Shown one piece after another: positions 1 through 11,240 of a stretch of DNA of 64,000 bases. The DNA is taken from NCBI RefSeq assembly GCF_000003855.2, contig NW_003101666.1, forward strand, positions 518,678 to 582,677, in the 5' to 3' direction. This DNA is from Blastomyces gilchristii SLH14081. Taxonomy: Eukaryota; Ascomycota; Eurotiomycetes; Onygenales; Ajellomycetaceae. Each line of letters starts with the position of its first letter. The first letter of the stretch is position 1. The notes beneath the pieces were generated by a model. That model was not told the DNA's origin, did not search any database, and saw only the letters and a program-made list of their open reading frames with translations. The position numbers and the translations under genes were made by a program.

Positions 1-1138
1 AAGCAAATGATTTCATTTCTTGGAAATTCCCCCGCGTGTCCTTGCCCGAAGAAGTGCTCCACCAAGGCGATCAACCGGCGCTCTTTTTAAGGTGCAATAA
101 TGGGGTAAAAGTCACCCCGCACGCCGAGTCCAAGTATCCGAGTTGCCAACATCAGGTCGCACATGAAAAAGGAAGAAAGATATTAGTTAACTACCCGGAA
201 GGTCGGCGAGTAAGAGGGGAAAAAACCGCGGATATTTTCTAGTTTCGCAGTCAGAATGCTAGGCTTAGAGGCTATTCTTGGATAGTTATCCCTTTTAACG
301 ATGGAACCTCGGTTTCAAGGGAACACGATCGGGAGAGCTCTTTGCTCATTTTGATACGATGCTCTCGTTATGCAACCGTTAGTTGATGTGTGAATCGAGC
401 AATAGGAGAACACATCTCGCTCATCCACACGATTCACGAGAGGTTAAGCTTAACCCAGCCAAGCCACTACCGCTAACAGCATAGTTACGCTAACTCTATT
501 CCCAAATTACCGGGGCTGTAACTACAGACTGTACAACGAGTATCTCCGTGAAGAGGGCATAAAATTCCCTGACAGGATTGACGCTTGTCTGGGGGCTATG
601 TCGAACTAGCTAGCTACCATTGGTTGAGAACCCTCCTGAATAACTACCCCGAATCAGTTCAAACCATGCAAGTTTCAGCGGTTGACACGATCGTTCAAAT
701 AATTATGTGCATATTTAACTCCTCATCTACCTCGGCCCACCAGCTCAACAGCTGCGGGATGGCCAACTGACTGGATTTACGCTGCGTATGGGGTCACCTA
801 TTGGATAGGCATCTTTACATCAGGGTTGCGTTGGATCTGGTTCTTTGGGAATAATGCGCCTGCTAGCGAACCCAGGAGCCTGGGGAACCTTTCTTTCGAG
901 ATTGCGGACTCTCCCGAACCGGAGGCGCCGACTGGGCTTCCTACAATGGTTTGATCTTGCACAAAGATACTCTGTTCTCTGATGAGTCGTTAATGAAAGG
1001 AACACATCATCAAGAGCGTCGATTACCCTCTAAAACGGAGTTAAGGAAACATGGGAATCGAATAGGTTAAGGATGGAGTACCAATACAGTCATCCCCAAA
1101 ACCTAATCATCCTTGAAGAATGCTCTTTTCTAAAAAAA

Positions 1139-1176
1139 AAAGAGAGAGAGAGAGAGAGAGAAAGAAAGAAAGAAAG
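1139..1176. repeat. (GA)n / GAAA microsatellite
   Basis: An A run is followed by about ten GA units and then four GAAA-like units. It is a simple sequence repeat with no coding sense. A similar shorter (GA)n run lies at about 2637-2657. Confidence 0.9.
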
Positions 1177-1330
1177 AAATATAGCGCCTTTGGTTCGACC
1201 TAGACTTGAGATATGTTTCATTTTTCCGAATACGAATCTATTACGGATAACTACAAGCCAGCACTTGCTAACCTTCTACTTTTCTTCTCGTGAGGTTCTG
1301 TTGGGGACGGCTTTGGGTTGTTAGCATTTT

Positions 1331-1349
1331 ACTCACTCGGTGAGTGAGT
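1331..1349. other. perfect inverted repeat (8-bp arms)
   Basis: ACTCACTC is followed by a GGT loop and then GAGTGAGT, giving a perfect 8-bp hairpin. It is not followed by a T run, so it does not look like a terminator. It could be a protein-binding palindrome or a scar of a transposon end. No function can be assigned. Confidence 0.5.
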
Positions 1350-3001
1350 CGGTGGCCGACGCATTTTCTCTTTACGTAAATAATGAGGTTATCTGGCTCA
1401 GGGCTGGTTAAAAAGTTGTGTTTGACCAGCTACTTGAGCTAATTATGAGCAGTATAAATCTGGCACAGTCAACGATATATTGTATCTGGCTGAGGTTGAG
1501 GTATGTCATCATTCTTTCTAATCATGATCAATCTGCCCCTTCATAAGCACGAAACATTTATCTCTCGATTTCTAATAAGTAATAACGACGTGCGAACTAC
1601 CTATTTTCGGTTTCCTGTGGCTTAACTACGAGAAACTACTGGTTGAAATACACCCTGAGCTTACATCTTCTCGTGGGGCTCAATGGATCAATTGTATTTT
1701 TGGCTGAAAAGAGAAAGCTGACCTCTATCTAGTTAAGTGTTTTACCACCCTCGATTTTTGGATCCTGTTCTCTCCGATATCAGCCCTAAAAACAATGGGA
1801 CTTTCTCCTCTGTTACGGTCGGACTCACTGTCGTCTAGCTGACTGCAGCAGAAAAGGCGGAGCCATTGGCCACCTACAAGCAGCCCTCTGCTACATGTCG
1901 ATGCGTAGGCTCATGGGCCGGATGGCTGGATACCAGAAGCCGGAGAGTATTGGGAATTTGGAATGCACAAGTAGGTAGAGCGTGACCGCAATTTCACAGA
2001 AATGTGCCCGATTTCCAATGACTTTTAGGCAACAGGCATTAGACAGTGTGGAATTGTACTGGGTGTCTAGGTTAAGGCATGCTGACACGTCGTTGTCGCT
2101 TTTAAACCCCTACACCTGGAAACTTTCTCAAATGGATTTCTGGAATGAGATGTTATTAACATTGGACCCTGGTGAGCGCCTGAATGATGGCGCGAAACTT
2201 GACCAGGGTCTGCTGGATATGGGTGTATGCTATTTAGCTGTACAACTCATGGGACTTTGGTGTAATATAAGGAGAACACAGGTTGGTATATAACTTGACC
2301 TAGAGACTTTTACGGAAAGATTTTCTATCCTACGCAACATCCTCCCGAACACCTTCAAGATATGGAAAGCGGCTAATGAAGACTGCACGGAAGACGGTTT
2401 TAAAGATGAATGCCGGCTCATTAGATGCCAACTAAGCAGTGCTACCCGCCAATTGCACTGACAGGCCCAGGCAACATTATGAACAGGATGCCTATTAGAG
2501 CTGTGCATCTTCCCTTGTTCTTGTTCCCTATGTGAGATGTTAACTTAGCTCTTTTTATCATTCTATCAATTGTTATTCCATCTAACCAGCCCAACTGTCA
2601 TTGACCGGTGAGACCCGCAGATATTTGCTGATTTGCAGAGAGAGAGAGAGAGAGAGAAATTCCTCACAGCGCCCTGAATGGTAATTTCAAGGGTTAGAAA
2701 ACCAGCTGTCTCATTGCTGGACAAGGTCCGTTTTGGCATAAGGAGGACCCCAACTGAAGGTGACTCAGTTCAAGGGGCTCACACAGTATATATGTTGGAC
2801 AGACCCATGTCCAGTTCAGGACCCCGCATTTCAGCTTCATACTCTACAACAGACATTGCTCAAGGCGGGTTTTTACCCATCCTTCCCTCGGCAACGTTCG
2901 GCCATTTGACCTTGACTTGCTGCCCCACTCGAGCTGGACTTCGACAGGAGGACAACGAGCAGAAACGGGCCCAACTATCGAGCCTTTCAGCAAGGCAAAC
3001 A

Positions 3002-4338
3002 TGCCCGGATATACTCACTCGACATACTTACTCGGCCTCGCAAGTGTTGTGCTGGTGGGGCTAGCAATCGTCATTGGCACTTTCTTTGTGAAGCTGTACC
3101 ATGCGCGCATGCTGCTAATTGACCGTCGAAGAAGCAGTCTGGTAAACTCCCACCCGTTGATTTTCATGTTCATATTTTCTGCTACTCAAGAGCATAGCTA
3201 AACTACTCTAAGCCCGTGGTTCCAGGCCATTCGTTTCGATTTGGCCATCTCTTTTTATCTCAAAGACATTTTTGACCGGCTTGCCAAGAGATGCCCACTA
3301 TCAGTTTGGCCTCGCAACGATTGCTCGAGAGCAATTCTACGAGACGGGGGGCTTCTACATGGACCGCTGGCCGATGAGCGGTTTGTTCGTTATTGTAGTC
3401 TCACCTACGATCGGTATGGAGATTACCCAACAAAACCCCAGGCTTACATCTAACCGTCCTAAACAACTGTGTCGTTACCTCAAACCTACTACCGGCGGTC
3501 CCACCATTTTAGACATGGATGAAAAAGAATGGAAGCCATGGCGTGGAATCTATAACAAAGCATTTCACCGTGACCGAGTCATCTCTCTTGTGCCTTGCAT
3601 GGTGGAAGAGGTATTAGTCTACGCCGAAACCTTTAGCGGAGACCGGAGATATGTGCTTTTTGGATCCGATCACGCTTCGTTTCACGATCGATATAATTGG
3701 GAAAACAAGCCTGTAGGCGTGTTTTTATTTATCCATTCATATCTTCCTCGAACTTAGCAGTGTCTAGGGATTTGCAAGAAACTGAAAGCTTCCTTATCGT
3801 TAGGTACTCAAGGAGGCTATAATGCTCTAACAGACGGCATGCTAAGGCAGATCTAGTGGCACTAGGTCCCAATGCAGCTGCTACAGCCATCGTCATCAGG
3901 GGAAATCCTCGCGTGATAAACAGCCTACAATACACACTTGCCGTCATTAGAGAATCGAGGCGTCTTTTCCCACCTGCAGGTGCTACCCGTGCGTGTAAGC
4001 GGGGCATCAGTGTAACAGATGATGCAGGCAACGTTTGCTCAACCGACGATGCTATCCTATAGATCCTGCACGTCGAAATGCAAACTTCAGAAAGTACTGG
4101 GTGAAACCCGGTGCTTTCTTACCGGAACGTTGGCTCGTTCTCCCTGACCATGAGTTACACCCTTCACCCGGCGCCTGGCGTCCCTTTAGAACACGGGCCG
4201 AGAAACTGCGTTGCCCGAACCCTAACACTTGTTGAAATGAGCATCATACTTGCATGTTTTTAGCTATGATGAGTGGGACGTCAAACATCCGGTGAGAGGG
4301 GGAAAGCACTACCAGGGTGAACGGGCGGAATCTAGTTG
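3002..4338 (+). pseudogene. cytochrome P450 pseudogene
   Basis: This is a broken microsomal cytochrome P450, a heme-thiolate monooxygenase of the secondary-metabolism type. The pieces lie in order on the plus strand. An N-terminal membrane anchor starts at the ATG at 3002 (MPGYTHSTYLLGLASVVLVG, then a basic stretch), with a possible donor at 3142. A catalytic-domain piece runs from about 3272 to 3640, including the segment with EWKPWRGIYNKAFHRDR. A K-helix piece with the ExxR motif (ESRR) lies at about 3950-3962. The PERW motif lies at about 4119-4130, and the heme-binding cysteine loop at about 4185-4215. Reading is interrupted by frameshifts near 3265-3280, between about 3640 and 3670, and by one extra base near 4190, just before the heme loop. 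The middle, including the I-helix, is missing or unreadable between about 3720 and 3850. The gene cannot make a working enzyme. Its substrate is unknown. I see no partner biosynthesis genes beside it. Confidence 0.85.
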
Positions 4339-5545
4339 AAAGCGGAGCTGCACATCCAGCGAAGCAATATCCTTCTCATATTAAGCTAGCAAAATAGCAT
4401 ACCTGGTTTGCTCTCTTTAAATGTTGCTTTCCTACACGCGTCGCAGAGAGTTTTCTTACAGATTCACTCTGCCAAGGCTCATATATGGTAGAGCATTTCT
4501 CCCTTATTCATCCCACTCCAAAGACCTGAAACCGGACCTCCTCCAGTTATGTGATTTGGCCAACAAAGTTCAACATTTACTCATATCTCCAGTGCGCCTG
4601 TTCTTGTTTTAGTTCGCTACGTAGGGCTTGTCTTAGCACTTCCGATACAAACCTCTCTCCATATAGCCTGTGTGCAATGAAGACAACCATGAATTTTAAG
4701 AATTCTAAGAATTCCGTATTGGCGATTTATTCTCTAGCCTCTTCCGGCCTTCAAGACCCTCGCAGAGCGTAGAGTTGGTTGCGCCTGAGTATTCCTTACA
4801 CTCTAGTTCTGAAACAGGTCAATCAGGACAGCAATGGGTGAACCCGGTCGTCACCGCGGCCTTGGGATACCGCGTGTGTTGTTCTAAACCTTGACATGAC
4901 AAATTCATCTGAGAACCTGTTGCATAGGTTTTGAGCAGTATCATATAGTGCAGTAGAAGAATAGGTTGCACCATTCTCAACTAAAAGCATGTATCACAGG
5001 TCGACAGTCTCGCTACATCGAGTACACAGGCTCAATTAACTCAAACAATTAATTCCCTATAAATGAGCAATAATAGCGGACATTTCCACATGGATCCGAG
5101 TTATCTGACTAGAGTTGAGTTGCGAGGTTCCGCCCTAAACACCATTCGCCACACCAAGACACAGGGAGTGATTGCAGTAAGGGCTCAAATCGCGGATAAA
5201 CGCCAAGTGAAATTCAGAGTTTCTGCAACTCTGTATATCTATATTCCGAGGAGATGGGTGCGAGAGATGATCGTACATAATGGAGAGGAAAATAGCAATA
5301 TGTATTCACCAAAGAACACCTGAAAATGGCCCCAAAAATAAGACAATGCTGATAAAATGTACAGTGAAGATTCCATCCCAATGAGACCAGGTGGAAGAGA
5401 AAGGCCAAGTAAAACAGGTATATAACACATGCAAATAAATGGAAAAATGAAAGTATAAATTGAGGAAGATCTGCCTTCTCATGTCGCAATTTGGGCTGGA
5501 AAATTGCTGAAAGATGGCGACTTCGCACTGGGTTTCACACCGTTT
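4339..5545. other. intergenic, nothing recognised
   Basis: Small open frames at 4421-4772 and 5063-5323 show no domain, no splice continuity and no similarity I recognise. The right part (from about 5330) is probably the 3' untranslated region of the minus-strand gene that ends at 5546. Confidence 0.5.
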
Positions 5546-6519
5546 CTACCGTCCTGTTATCCAGCTCGTCCAACTCTTCTTCGGTTGGTTTGACGCTTCA
5601 TCTACCTTCGGTTCTAATTGGCCGGGCTCACCGGGGTTGGGACCTTGCTCGAATGGCGCAGCGTTTTCCACTCTGCTAGCATTCACAGCTTCAAGCACGC
5701 TTGGTCTCGCATTGGCAACTTCGTCGTTACCTTTGAGTTCAGCACTTGTACCGTCTTCATTTTTAAGTCCTCCGAATAGCCATTCCTTTCCCTTGTAAAA
5801 CATCGTTTGCTTTTTCAATTCCTCCTTTTGTCTCCTTTCCATATCCGCCTGCTTCTCTTGTTCCAATAATTTAAGCTGCTCTACTGTGGGATTGCCTGCG
5901 ACATATGCTTTTTTTGCCTCCAGGAGCTTGTCTAATTCTTTATCAATCCACAGTTGCTTTTGGCGGCGATTGTAAAGTATCAGCGAGGTTGCTGAGTAGA
6001 TGGTGAGGGCGGCAGCGAGACCTAAATTTGATAGATAACCGTCGAGTTAGAACCCTGCATCCAAGGATAGAGAACAAGTGAACGGGAGTAGCAAATGAAG
6101 TATCATTCCAATTTCCCATTTTCCAATCCTGATAAAAACCATCCATCATGGAAACGGTAAAATTTAAATCACGCGACCGGTTGATCGGGGAAAAAGGAAA
6201 TTAACCTACCAGATGCAGTTATAAGAGTATAAACTGTAACCTTGTGTGCACGGTCGGCCCATACCCGCCCCTTTGACATAACCCGATCCATCGGGGTAAA
6301 GGCCTTCGCATATCGCGCCGCACGAGCCTGAGCGCGTAGCCGTTCGACTTTCTGCTTGGGAGTCTCTTGTTTGCCCCCGGGGCCCGATCCGGTCGTCGTA
6401 GATGAGCTAGTTCCTGCGCCCGCCGACCTTGAAGTGCCGGAGTTTGCTACTGACGGTTTCGAGGACGCATAGGGGCCCGTCGCTGTGAAACGGGTTGCGT
6501 CTGCTGCGGAACGAGACAT
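5546..6519 (-). CDS. COX14-domain mitochondrial protein
   Basis: The product is a predicted 261-aa mitochondrial inner-membrane protein of the fungal 'cytochrome oxidase c assembly' (COX14-domain) type, tied to assembly of respiratory complex IV. There are two exons: 6519-6210 and 6021-5546. The 188-bp intron has a GTAGGT donor, and its TTTAG acceptor joins a glycine codon. Residues 1-50 are Ser/Thr/Gly-rich and basic, which suits a targeting region. The core is DRAHKVTVYTLITASG followed by a hydrophobic span (about residues 94-120) that is completed only by splicing. After it comes a charged, probably coiled-coil segment (about 125-175) and an acidic tail ending TSWITGR. The ATG at 6519 is chosen because the in-frame extension upstream lacks another ATG. 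The gene is divergent from the DUF2458-type gene, and the two share a 435-bp intergenic promoter. The family assignment rests on the HKVTVYTL motif plus a single membrane span. Yeast Cox14 is much shorter, so the exact function is inferred. Confidence 0.8.
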
Positions 6520-6954
6520 GGTCAAAGGAGGGGTAGCTAGGCCAATTGGCCCGTGGGAGGGGGATATGGAGCTTTCAAAATAACACTGGCAATGCAGACT
6601 ACGGCAGAGTATATCCCATTGAGTAGTGATAAAGGCTGGGCTCGTAGCTGTCTAGGGTTGTTGATCTGAGGTGTCTGGATGTTGTTCGCAGCTTAGGGAA
6701 ATTTTTCGCATGAGAACGCACGGTCAGCCAAGACTCGGGACCAAATAGGGACTAGCGCGTAAACTGCCATTGAAACCTAGAGGTACTCCGTACACTTATC
6801 TAAGTTATAGTTAGGACGACACGAGTTCTACAAGCAACATAAGAGAAAGCGCAAAGTAGAGATACAAGGGAGCGATTTTGAGGAGCGGTTGAGGGATCTT
6901 ATCTGATTTGCTCTGCTATAGTTTTTATCATCACAACAACTACCATCACATGCA
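6520..6954. promoter_or_regulatory. shared divergent promoter region
   Basis: These 435 bases separate two genes transcribed away from each other (COX14-domain protein, minus; DUF2458-type protein, plus). No clear TATA box is visible. The region just before the plus-strand ATG is rich in CA and CT, as is common in fungal 5' leaders. Confidence 0.5.
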
Positions 6955-7864
6955 ATGGCAGCTCCATCAAACGACGTTGTCCCGGATCTCGCTTCAGTTC
7001 TGAGGACACTTTCAGCCTATGCGCCAGGTACTGTCGATCAATCTAGAGTTCATAATCCTCCAGTCGGGAGCTCGAATCATAGCCTGAATGCTAGAGCAAT
7101 TCCAACCTCTAGACATTCTCCCCTGGAACAGAACCCTTTTCATCCGAACCAGCCGCCCAATCTACCTGACCCGTCCACAATAACCACCTGGCCCGCGGCA
7201 TTGAAATATGTCATGAAAACCGTGGCGCAAAATGAAGCAACCCAGTCCAAGATTAAGAAGATGATTCGCACGCAGCATGACCATGAGAAACAATGGTGGG
7301 AGGGCAGGCAGGCATTGCTATCAAAGCAGGCAGGCCGGGAAGCGAAGAGGAAACAGCTTGATGATGTCTTGTAAGCTCAGGAATTCTAATCCACTCCGCT
7401 TTATTGAAATGATGCTTCTGAGAATAGTTTGATAACTCTCGTTCCTAGACGTTCAGTTGGCGGGGCTGTGTCGAAAGACTCTAATCCTCCTGTATGTCCA
7501 TACCCCGATCATGCCCACAAAACGCGATGCTCCTTTTTGCAGGTAAAACCGTGCTTTGGGCTTTCTTTGAAGGAGTTTCTAATGCTGATTCCTCCTTCTT
7601 TCTATGTAGAGCGCTGAAGATGATAAAATCGAACTTGACACCTACGATAAAAAGGTATACAGGGCCCTAACAACCATGTCGAAAGCTCTTGACATGGAAC
7701 TGCACGACCTGGGTATACCTTTCTTTACTACTCCGCACAAGCTAGTCACTTCGTCATCCAATCATGTTTCGGATTCACATTCAAGTGAACCTCTCAAGCC
7801 GGAAGAACTCAAGGCTCTACAACTGCGAATGCTGCAGCTCTTGGAAGATCTTTGTAAAGATTGA
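6955..7864 (+). CDS. DUF2458-type conserved fungal protein
   Basis: This is a predicted 237-aa protein in three exons: 6955-7370, 7449-7491 and 7610-7864. Donors are GTAAGC and GTATGT; acceptors are CCTAG and TGTAG. All junctions keep frame, and the 43-base middle exon is recovered only by splicing. The middle of the protein carries a conserved-looking block, TTWPAALKYVMKTVAQNE, followed by a basic helix with HDHEKQWWEGRQAL and QAGREAKRKQ. That pattern matches, from memory, the uncharacterised fungal family DUF2458. The N-terminal 60 residues are Pro/Ser/Asn-rich and probably disordered. The C-terminal exon is a Leu-rich acidic helix region (LKALQLRMLQLLEDL). There is no signal peptide or membrane span, so it is likely soluble. 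No molecular function is known to me. Confidence 0.8.
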
Positions 7865-8137
7865 GACTTGAAATATCCCAGGGAAATCTGTGTCCACCCA
7901 TAGCCCTCTTGAAATTTAAGAGCTACAACCATACGGTGCCTCTACCGGGAAGCAGTTTACATATGCATATGTCAGAAATTTTTGATCTCGCCAAAATAAA
8001 AATTCTTGGCATTGTTTATATCATCTCTCAGGTTCGAAGTCGTGGATTGGATTCGAGGCCCATTGGATGTGTCCCCAGAGCGCAAACTGCGTTGTGTAAC
8101 TTGAATAATCGATCCGCTTGGCGCATTGCATTGGCCG

Positions 8138-9017
8138 ACACACTCCATTCGAACGAATGTATCAAACACAACTTGAACCACTCAGCTCTCACTCTTCTCA
8201 GGTCTCTATACCCAACTGCGGTGAAAACACCCTGCTTGTCTTTGAAGAAAGATACTTGACATGATTAGTGAAGGAGTTCCTTTTACTTGTAATGTGCTAT
8301 CTATGACAGGTCTACACACTTCATTCAAATGAATGTATTAAACACAACTTGAATCACTCAGCTCTCACTCTTCTCAGGTCTCTATACCCAACTGCAGTGA
8401 AAACACCCTGCTTGTCTTTGAAGAAAGATACTTGACATGATTAGTGAAGAAGTTCCTTTTACTCATAATGTGCTATCTATGGCAGGTCTACACACTTCAT
8501 TCAAACAAATGTATCAAACACAACTTGAATCACTCAGCTCTCACTCTTCTCAGGTCTCTATACTCAACTGTGGTGAAAACACCCTGCTTGTCTTTGAAGA
8601 AAGATACTTGATATGATTAGTGAAGAAGTTTCTTTTACTTGTAATATGCTATCTATGGCAGGTCTACACACTCCATTTGAATGAATGTATTAAACACAAC
8701 TTGAACTACTCAGCTCTCACTCTTCTCAGGTCTCTATACTCAACTGTGATGGAAACACCCTGCTTGTCTTTGAAGAAAGATACTTGATATGATTAGTGAA
8801 GAAGTTTCTTTTACTCATAATATGCTATCTATGACAGGTCTACACACTTCATTCAAATAAATGTATTAAATACAACTTGAATCACTCAGCTCTCACTCTT
8901 CTCAGGTCTCTATGCCCAACTGCAGTGGAAACACCCTGCTTGTCTTTGAAGAAAGATACTTGACATGATTAGTGAAGGAGTTCCTTTTACTCGTAATGTG
9001 CTATCTATGGCAGGTCT
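8138..9017. repeat. five tandem copies of a 176-bp repeat
   Basis: A 176-bp unit is repeated exactly five times, with copy starts at 8138, 8314, 8490, 8666 and 8842 and the last copy ending at 9017. The unit includes the phrases CACTCAGCTCTCACTCTTCT and CACCCTGCTTGTCTTTGAAG. There are essentially no insertions or deletions between copies. The differences are C/T or G/A transitions, for example GCGGTG, GCAGTG, GTGGTG and GTGATG at the same site. That is what repeat-induced C-to-T mutation acting on a tandem duplication would leave. Open frames crossing it (7861-8259) are not coding. Confidence 0.95.
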
Positions 9018-9956
9018 ACGAGGAATTGGATGGCCATATTTTAGTGGTTAACCAGATATAAAGAGGGGAGATGGGCTTACTCACTTCCACCCAGGAAAAG
9101 AATTATTTTTTCAGCAATGTACCATCGAGTTTTACGTGATAGAGGTTTGGTGGGTTCGATTCAGCAAACTAACCAGCAAACTAAAAATTAATCTTTCGCC
9201 TTTTTCCCCCTGGACATCATTTCTTGTCTTGTATAATTGACCTTTTCTCCGTTATTGTGGCTGTTAAATCTAAAGGAGCGTCAGTGTACTTTTTAATTTC
9301 CGGAAAAATGCGGTCCGCGCGAAATGCTATACGAAACGTATCGCCGTTAATACATCAAAGACGGATATCGAGTAAGCCTCTCCAAGAACCAGCACAGCTG
9401 GGTTTCGCCTACACTTGGCTCGAAACTACCCGATAGCTACTTAGAGACGTTTGGACAGCAAGCATTTTTGAATTTCTAGTTGAAGAGCCGACGATGACTC
9501 CCATTGTCTCCAAGGTCACGCTTGGTCCCGAGCAAAGACGCCAAAGGCATTGCGAAGATTTGAGTTTATTTGTTATGCCGGCTACGAACCTTATCAGGAC
9601 ACCAGAAAGGGGAGTTATCCATTGTTTCTCGTCACAGTGACATATTTTCTACACGAAACAGCACCGAATCTGAAAGACGAAAAACCATACTCCGAGATTC
9701 TCCAGTGTTTTATACTCCTATATCGTCAGGAATCCGGCATCACCTTTAACCCTATGCGCTCGGGATGCAACGTTTCTTAGATGCTTCGAGGGCTGATACA
9801 AAAGGAAGCTTGCGTCGAGAGAAGAGTTTCTTTCTTCCTCGTAGAAGAAAACTGCTAGATAGCTAGAGGCCTTGCTTTCATGGAAGGTCCCGTGCAGAAC
9901 GACAAACTCTCAAGGCTCGGGATGACTTCCAGACCAGAAGTTAATCCTCCGTTTGG
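9018..9956. other. intergenic, possible relic reading frames
   Basis: Two open frames (9224-9436 and 9550-9780, plus) have plausible amino-acid composition but no domain I recognise, and no splice pair joins them cleanly. They may be remnants of a dead gene. A GGTTCGATTC sequence near 9150 looks like a tRNA T-loop, but its flanks do not pair. Confidence 0.4.
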
Positions 9957-9965
9957 TATATAAAA
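9957..9965 (+). promoter_or_regulatory. TATA box
   Basis: TATATAAAA lies about 190 bp upstream of the ATG at 10148, followed by a CA- and CT-rich leader. It fits as the core promoter of the two-exon gene that follows. Confidence 0.6.
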
Positions 9966-10147
9966 ACTATGATAAAATCAGCCCTATCACCTCTCCAAGC
10001 TGTGCTTGTACATTTCCTCAATCTTTACTTCACAAGAAATCTTGCACATACTCATCTTCAATACAACCAACCCTTAATCCTGAAAACCAAGACAAGAGAG
10101 AAAAAGCTAGATGCAAGAGAATAGGAGTGAACGGATAACCAGCAGTC

Positions 10148-10801
10148 ATGGCATCTGGCAAAATCGCTTACAGCCCCTTCAACGACAATACTCCAGTCAT
10201 CCGCATCCGGATCGTCGCTCATTACAACCTCAGCCAAGTCTCCTCCGCCAGTTACGGCCACTGGTCCATCTACCTATGCAAGCCGAACAACCTTGGCTCC
10301 ACGCGCATAAACATGCGAGCCATATGGGGTGAGCCAGAGGGTATCCTAGACTGGACCAAACACCCCTACGAGATGCCAATTCCTAAAACAATGCATTGGG
10401 ACTGGCCTGTTTCTCGCGGCTCTGAAGTTCGACATTTTGCTAATTATATCACTACTCTGGGACGGGATAAGTATACATTTTCGGTGAATAATGGCGGGTG
10501 TCGGTATTGGATGTAAGTCGGGTTGGGTTCATTTCATCTATATCTCCTCTCTTTCCGTTCTCCAATTGTTCTATAGATATTCTTTGTCTTATTATTATTC
10601 TCGACATATTTGTTAACCATCTTCCTTTATAGAGCCACGGTTTTATCGGACTTCGCCAACGCTGAGTTCATTCAGTACAGCGTTTTTCAGACCATGCTTG
10701 GAAATCTAAGATATCGGTATTATGCAAACGCGCCCCCTGCCTGGATAGATATCATTCCAGGTACCTTTGCTAGTGGTTACGTGTTACCGGAATTCCGGTG
10801 A
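10148..10801 (+). CDS. conserved fungal protein, DUF7770-like (tentative)
   Basis: This is a predicted 177-aa soluble protein. Exons are 10148-10512 and 10633-10801. The 120-bp intron has donor GTAAGT and acceptor TTATAG, and it rejoins an ATA codon. The N-terminal half has VIRIRIVAHY followed by GHWSIYLCKPNN and INMRAIWGEPEGILDW. The exon junction falls in GGCRYW/ATVLSDFANAEFI. This order (an 'RIVAH' strand, a 'HWSIYL' strand, then 'GCRYWxxTVxxDL' near the middle) resembles, from memory, a fungal family of unknown function, DUF7770. I am not certain of that name. There is no signal peptide, membrane span or catalytic motif. A TATA box at 9957 supports expression. Confidence 0.75.
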
Positions 10802-10811
10802 ATTGAATCAG

Positions 10812-11240
10812 TTATCTGGGGCTTTTTCTTGTCGTTTGGCCTATCATAATAGTTTTCAAAGGCATATAATATAAATCAAGGTAGATATCGATTGCCCGGT
10901 GCGTATCACTTGATTTTGTATAGGATATATCATGTATAATATACAATCTCCCAGGTGTTGTATTGGCTGCCTGATTTAGAATAGGGATAGCATTCGCTCT
11001 CATATTCTCGAGCTGTTTTCCGGCCCATATAGTGATGTATAAATAGCGATCCAATGCAACAATTGTAAGTCTTCTTTCACCCGCATCGCCAAGTTCCGTA
11101 CATAGATATTCGCTGTTGATTTCCCGGCCATTTCCGCTTACTTCGGAGGGCTTAGTGGCGAAGACCACTCCAAGCAAGTAGCCGTGAAATGAATGGGGTA
11201 ACTGCATGAGGATTTCGCCTTGGAATTCATGTGAGGTCAT
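10812..11240 (-). CDS. unidentified open frame, 142 aa
   Basis: An ATG-initiated frame of 142 codons runs convergent to the gene ending at 10801, with only 10 bases between stop codons. The product starts MTSHEFQGEILMQLPHSFHG and has normal globular composition, with no motif I know. Another frame (11227-11499, minus) overlaps its start in a different phase and could belong to an upstream exon, but I found no donor/acceptor pair that joins them well. It could be a real small gene, the last exon of a longer one, or chance. Confidence 0.3.
   Translation of the reverse strand: MTSHEFQGEILMQLPHSFHGYLLGVVFATKPSEVSGNGREINSEYLCTELGDAGERRLTIVALDRYLYITIWAGKQLENMRANAIPILNQAANTTPGRLYIIHDISYTKSSDTHRAIDIYLDLYYMPLKTIMIGQTTRKSPR

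Larger units (their letters stand above)
1..3001. other. gene-poor stretch, no supported gene
   Basis: I find no reading frame here that I can support as a gene. Short open frames on both strands (for example 36-242, 585-770, 1982-2293) have no recognisable domain, no convincing splice partners and no signal or membrane segment. The stretch contains a (GA)n tract at about 1139-1176, a second GA run at about 2637-2657, and a short perfect hairpin at 1331-1349. Because it leads into a decayed P450, it may be the remains of a former gene-bearing segment, but that is inference. Confidence 0.5.

Noticed and set aside
2678..3064. 128-aa plus-strand frame before and over the P450 start
   Set aside because: It overlaps the P450 anchor in another phase and has no domain.
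8138..9017. CRISPR-like regular spacing
   Set aside because: The whole 176-bp unit repeats with no unique spacers, and this is a eukaryotic sequence.
9140..9165. GGTTCGATTC resembling a tRNA T-loop
   Set aside because: The bases on either side do not form a T stem, and no acceptor or anticodon arm is present.
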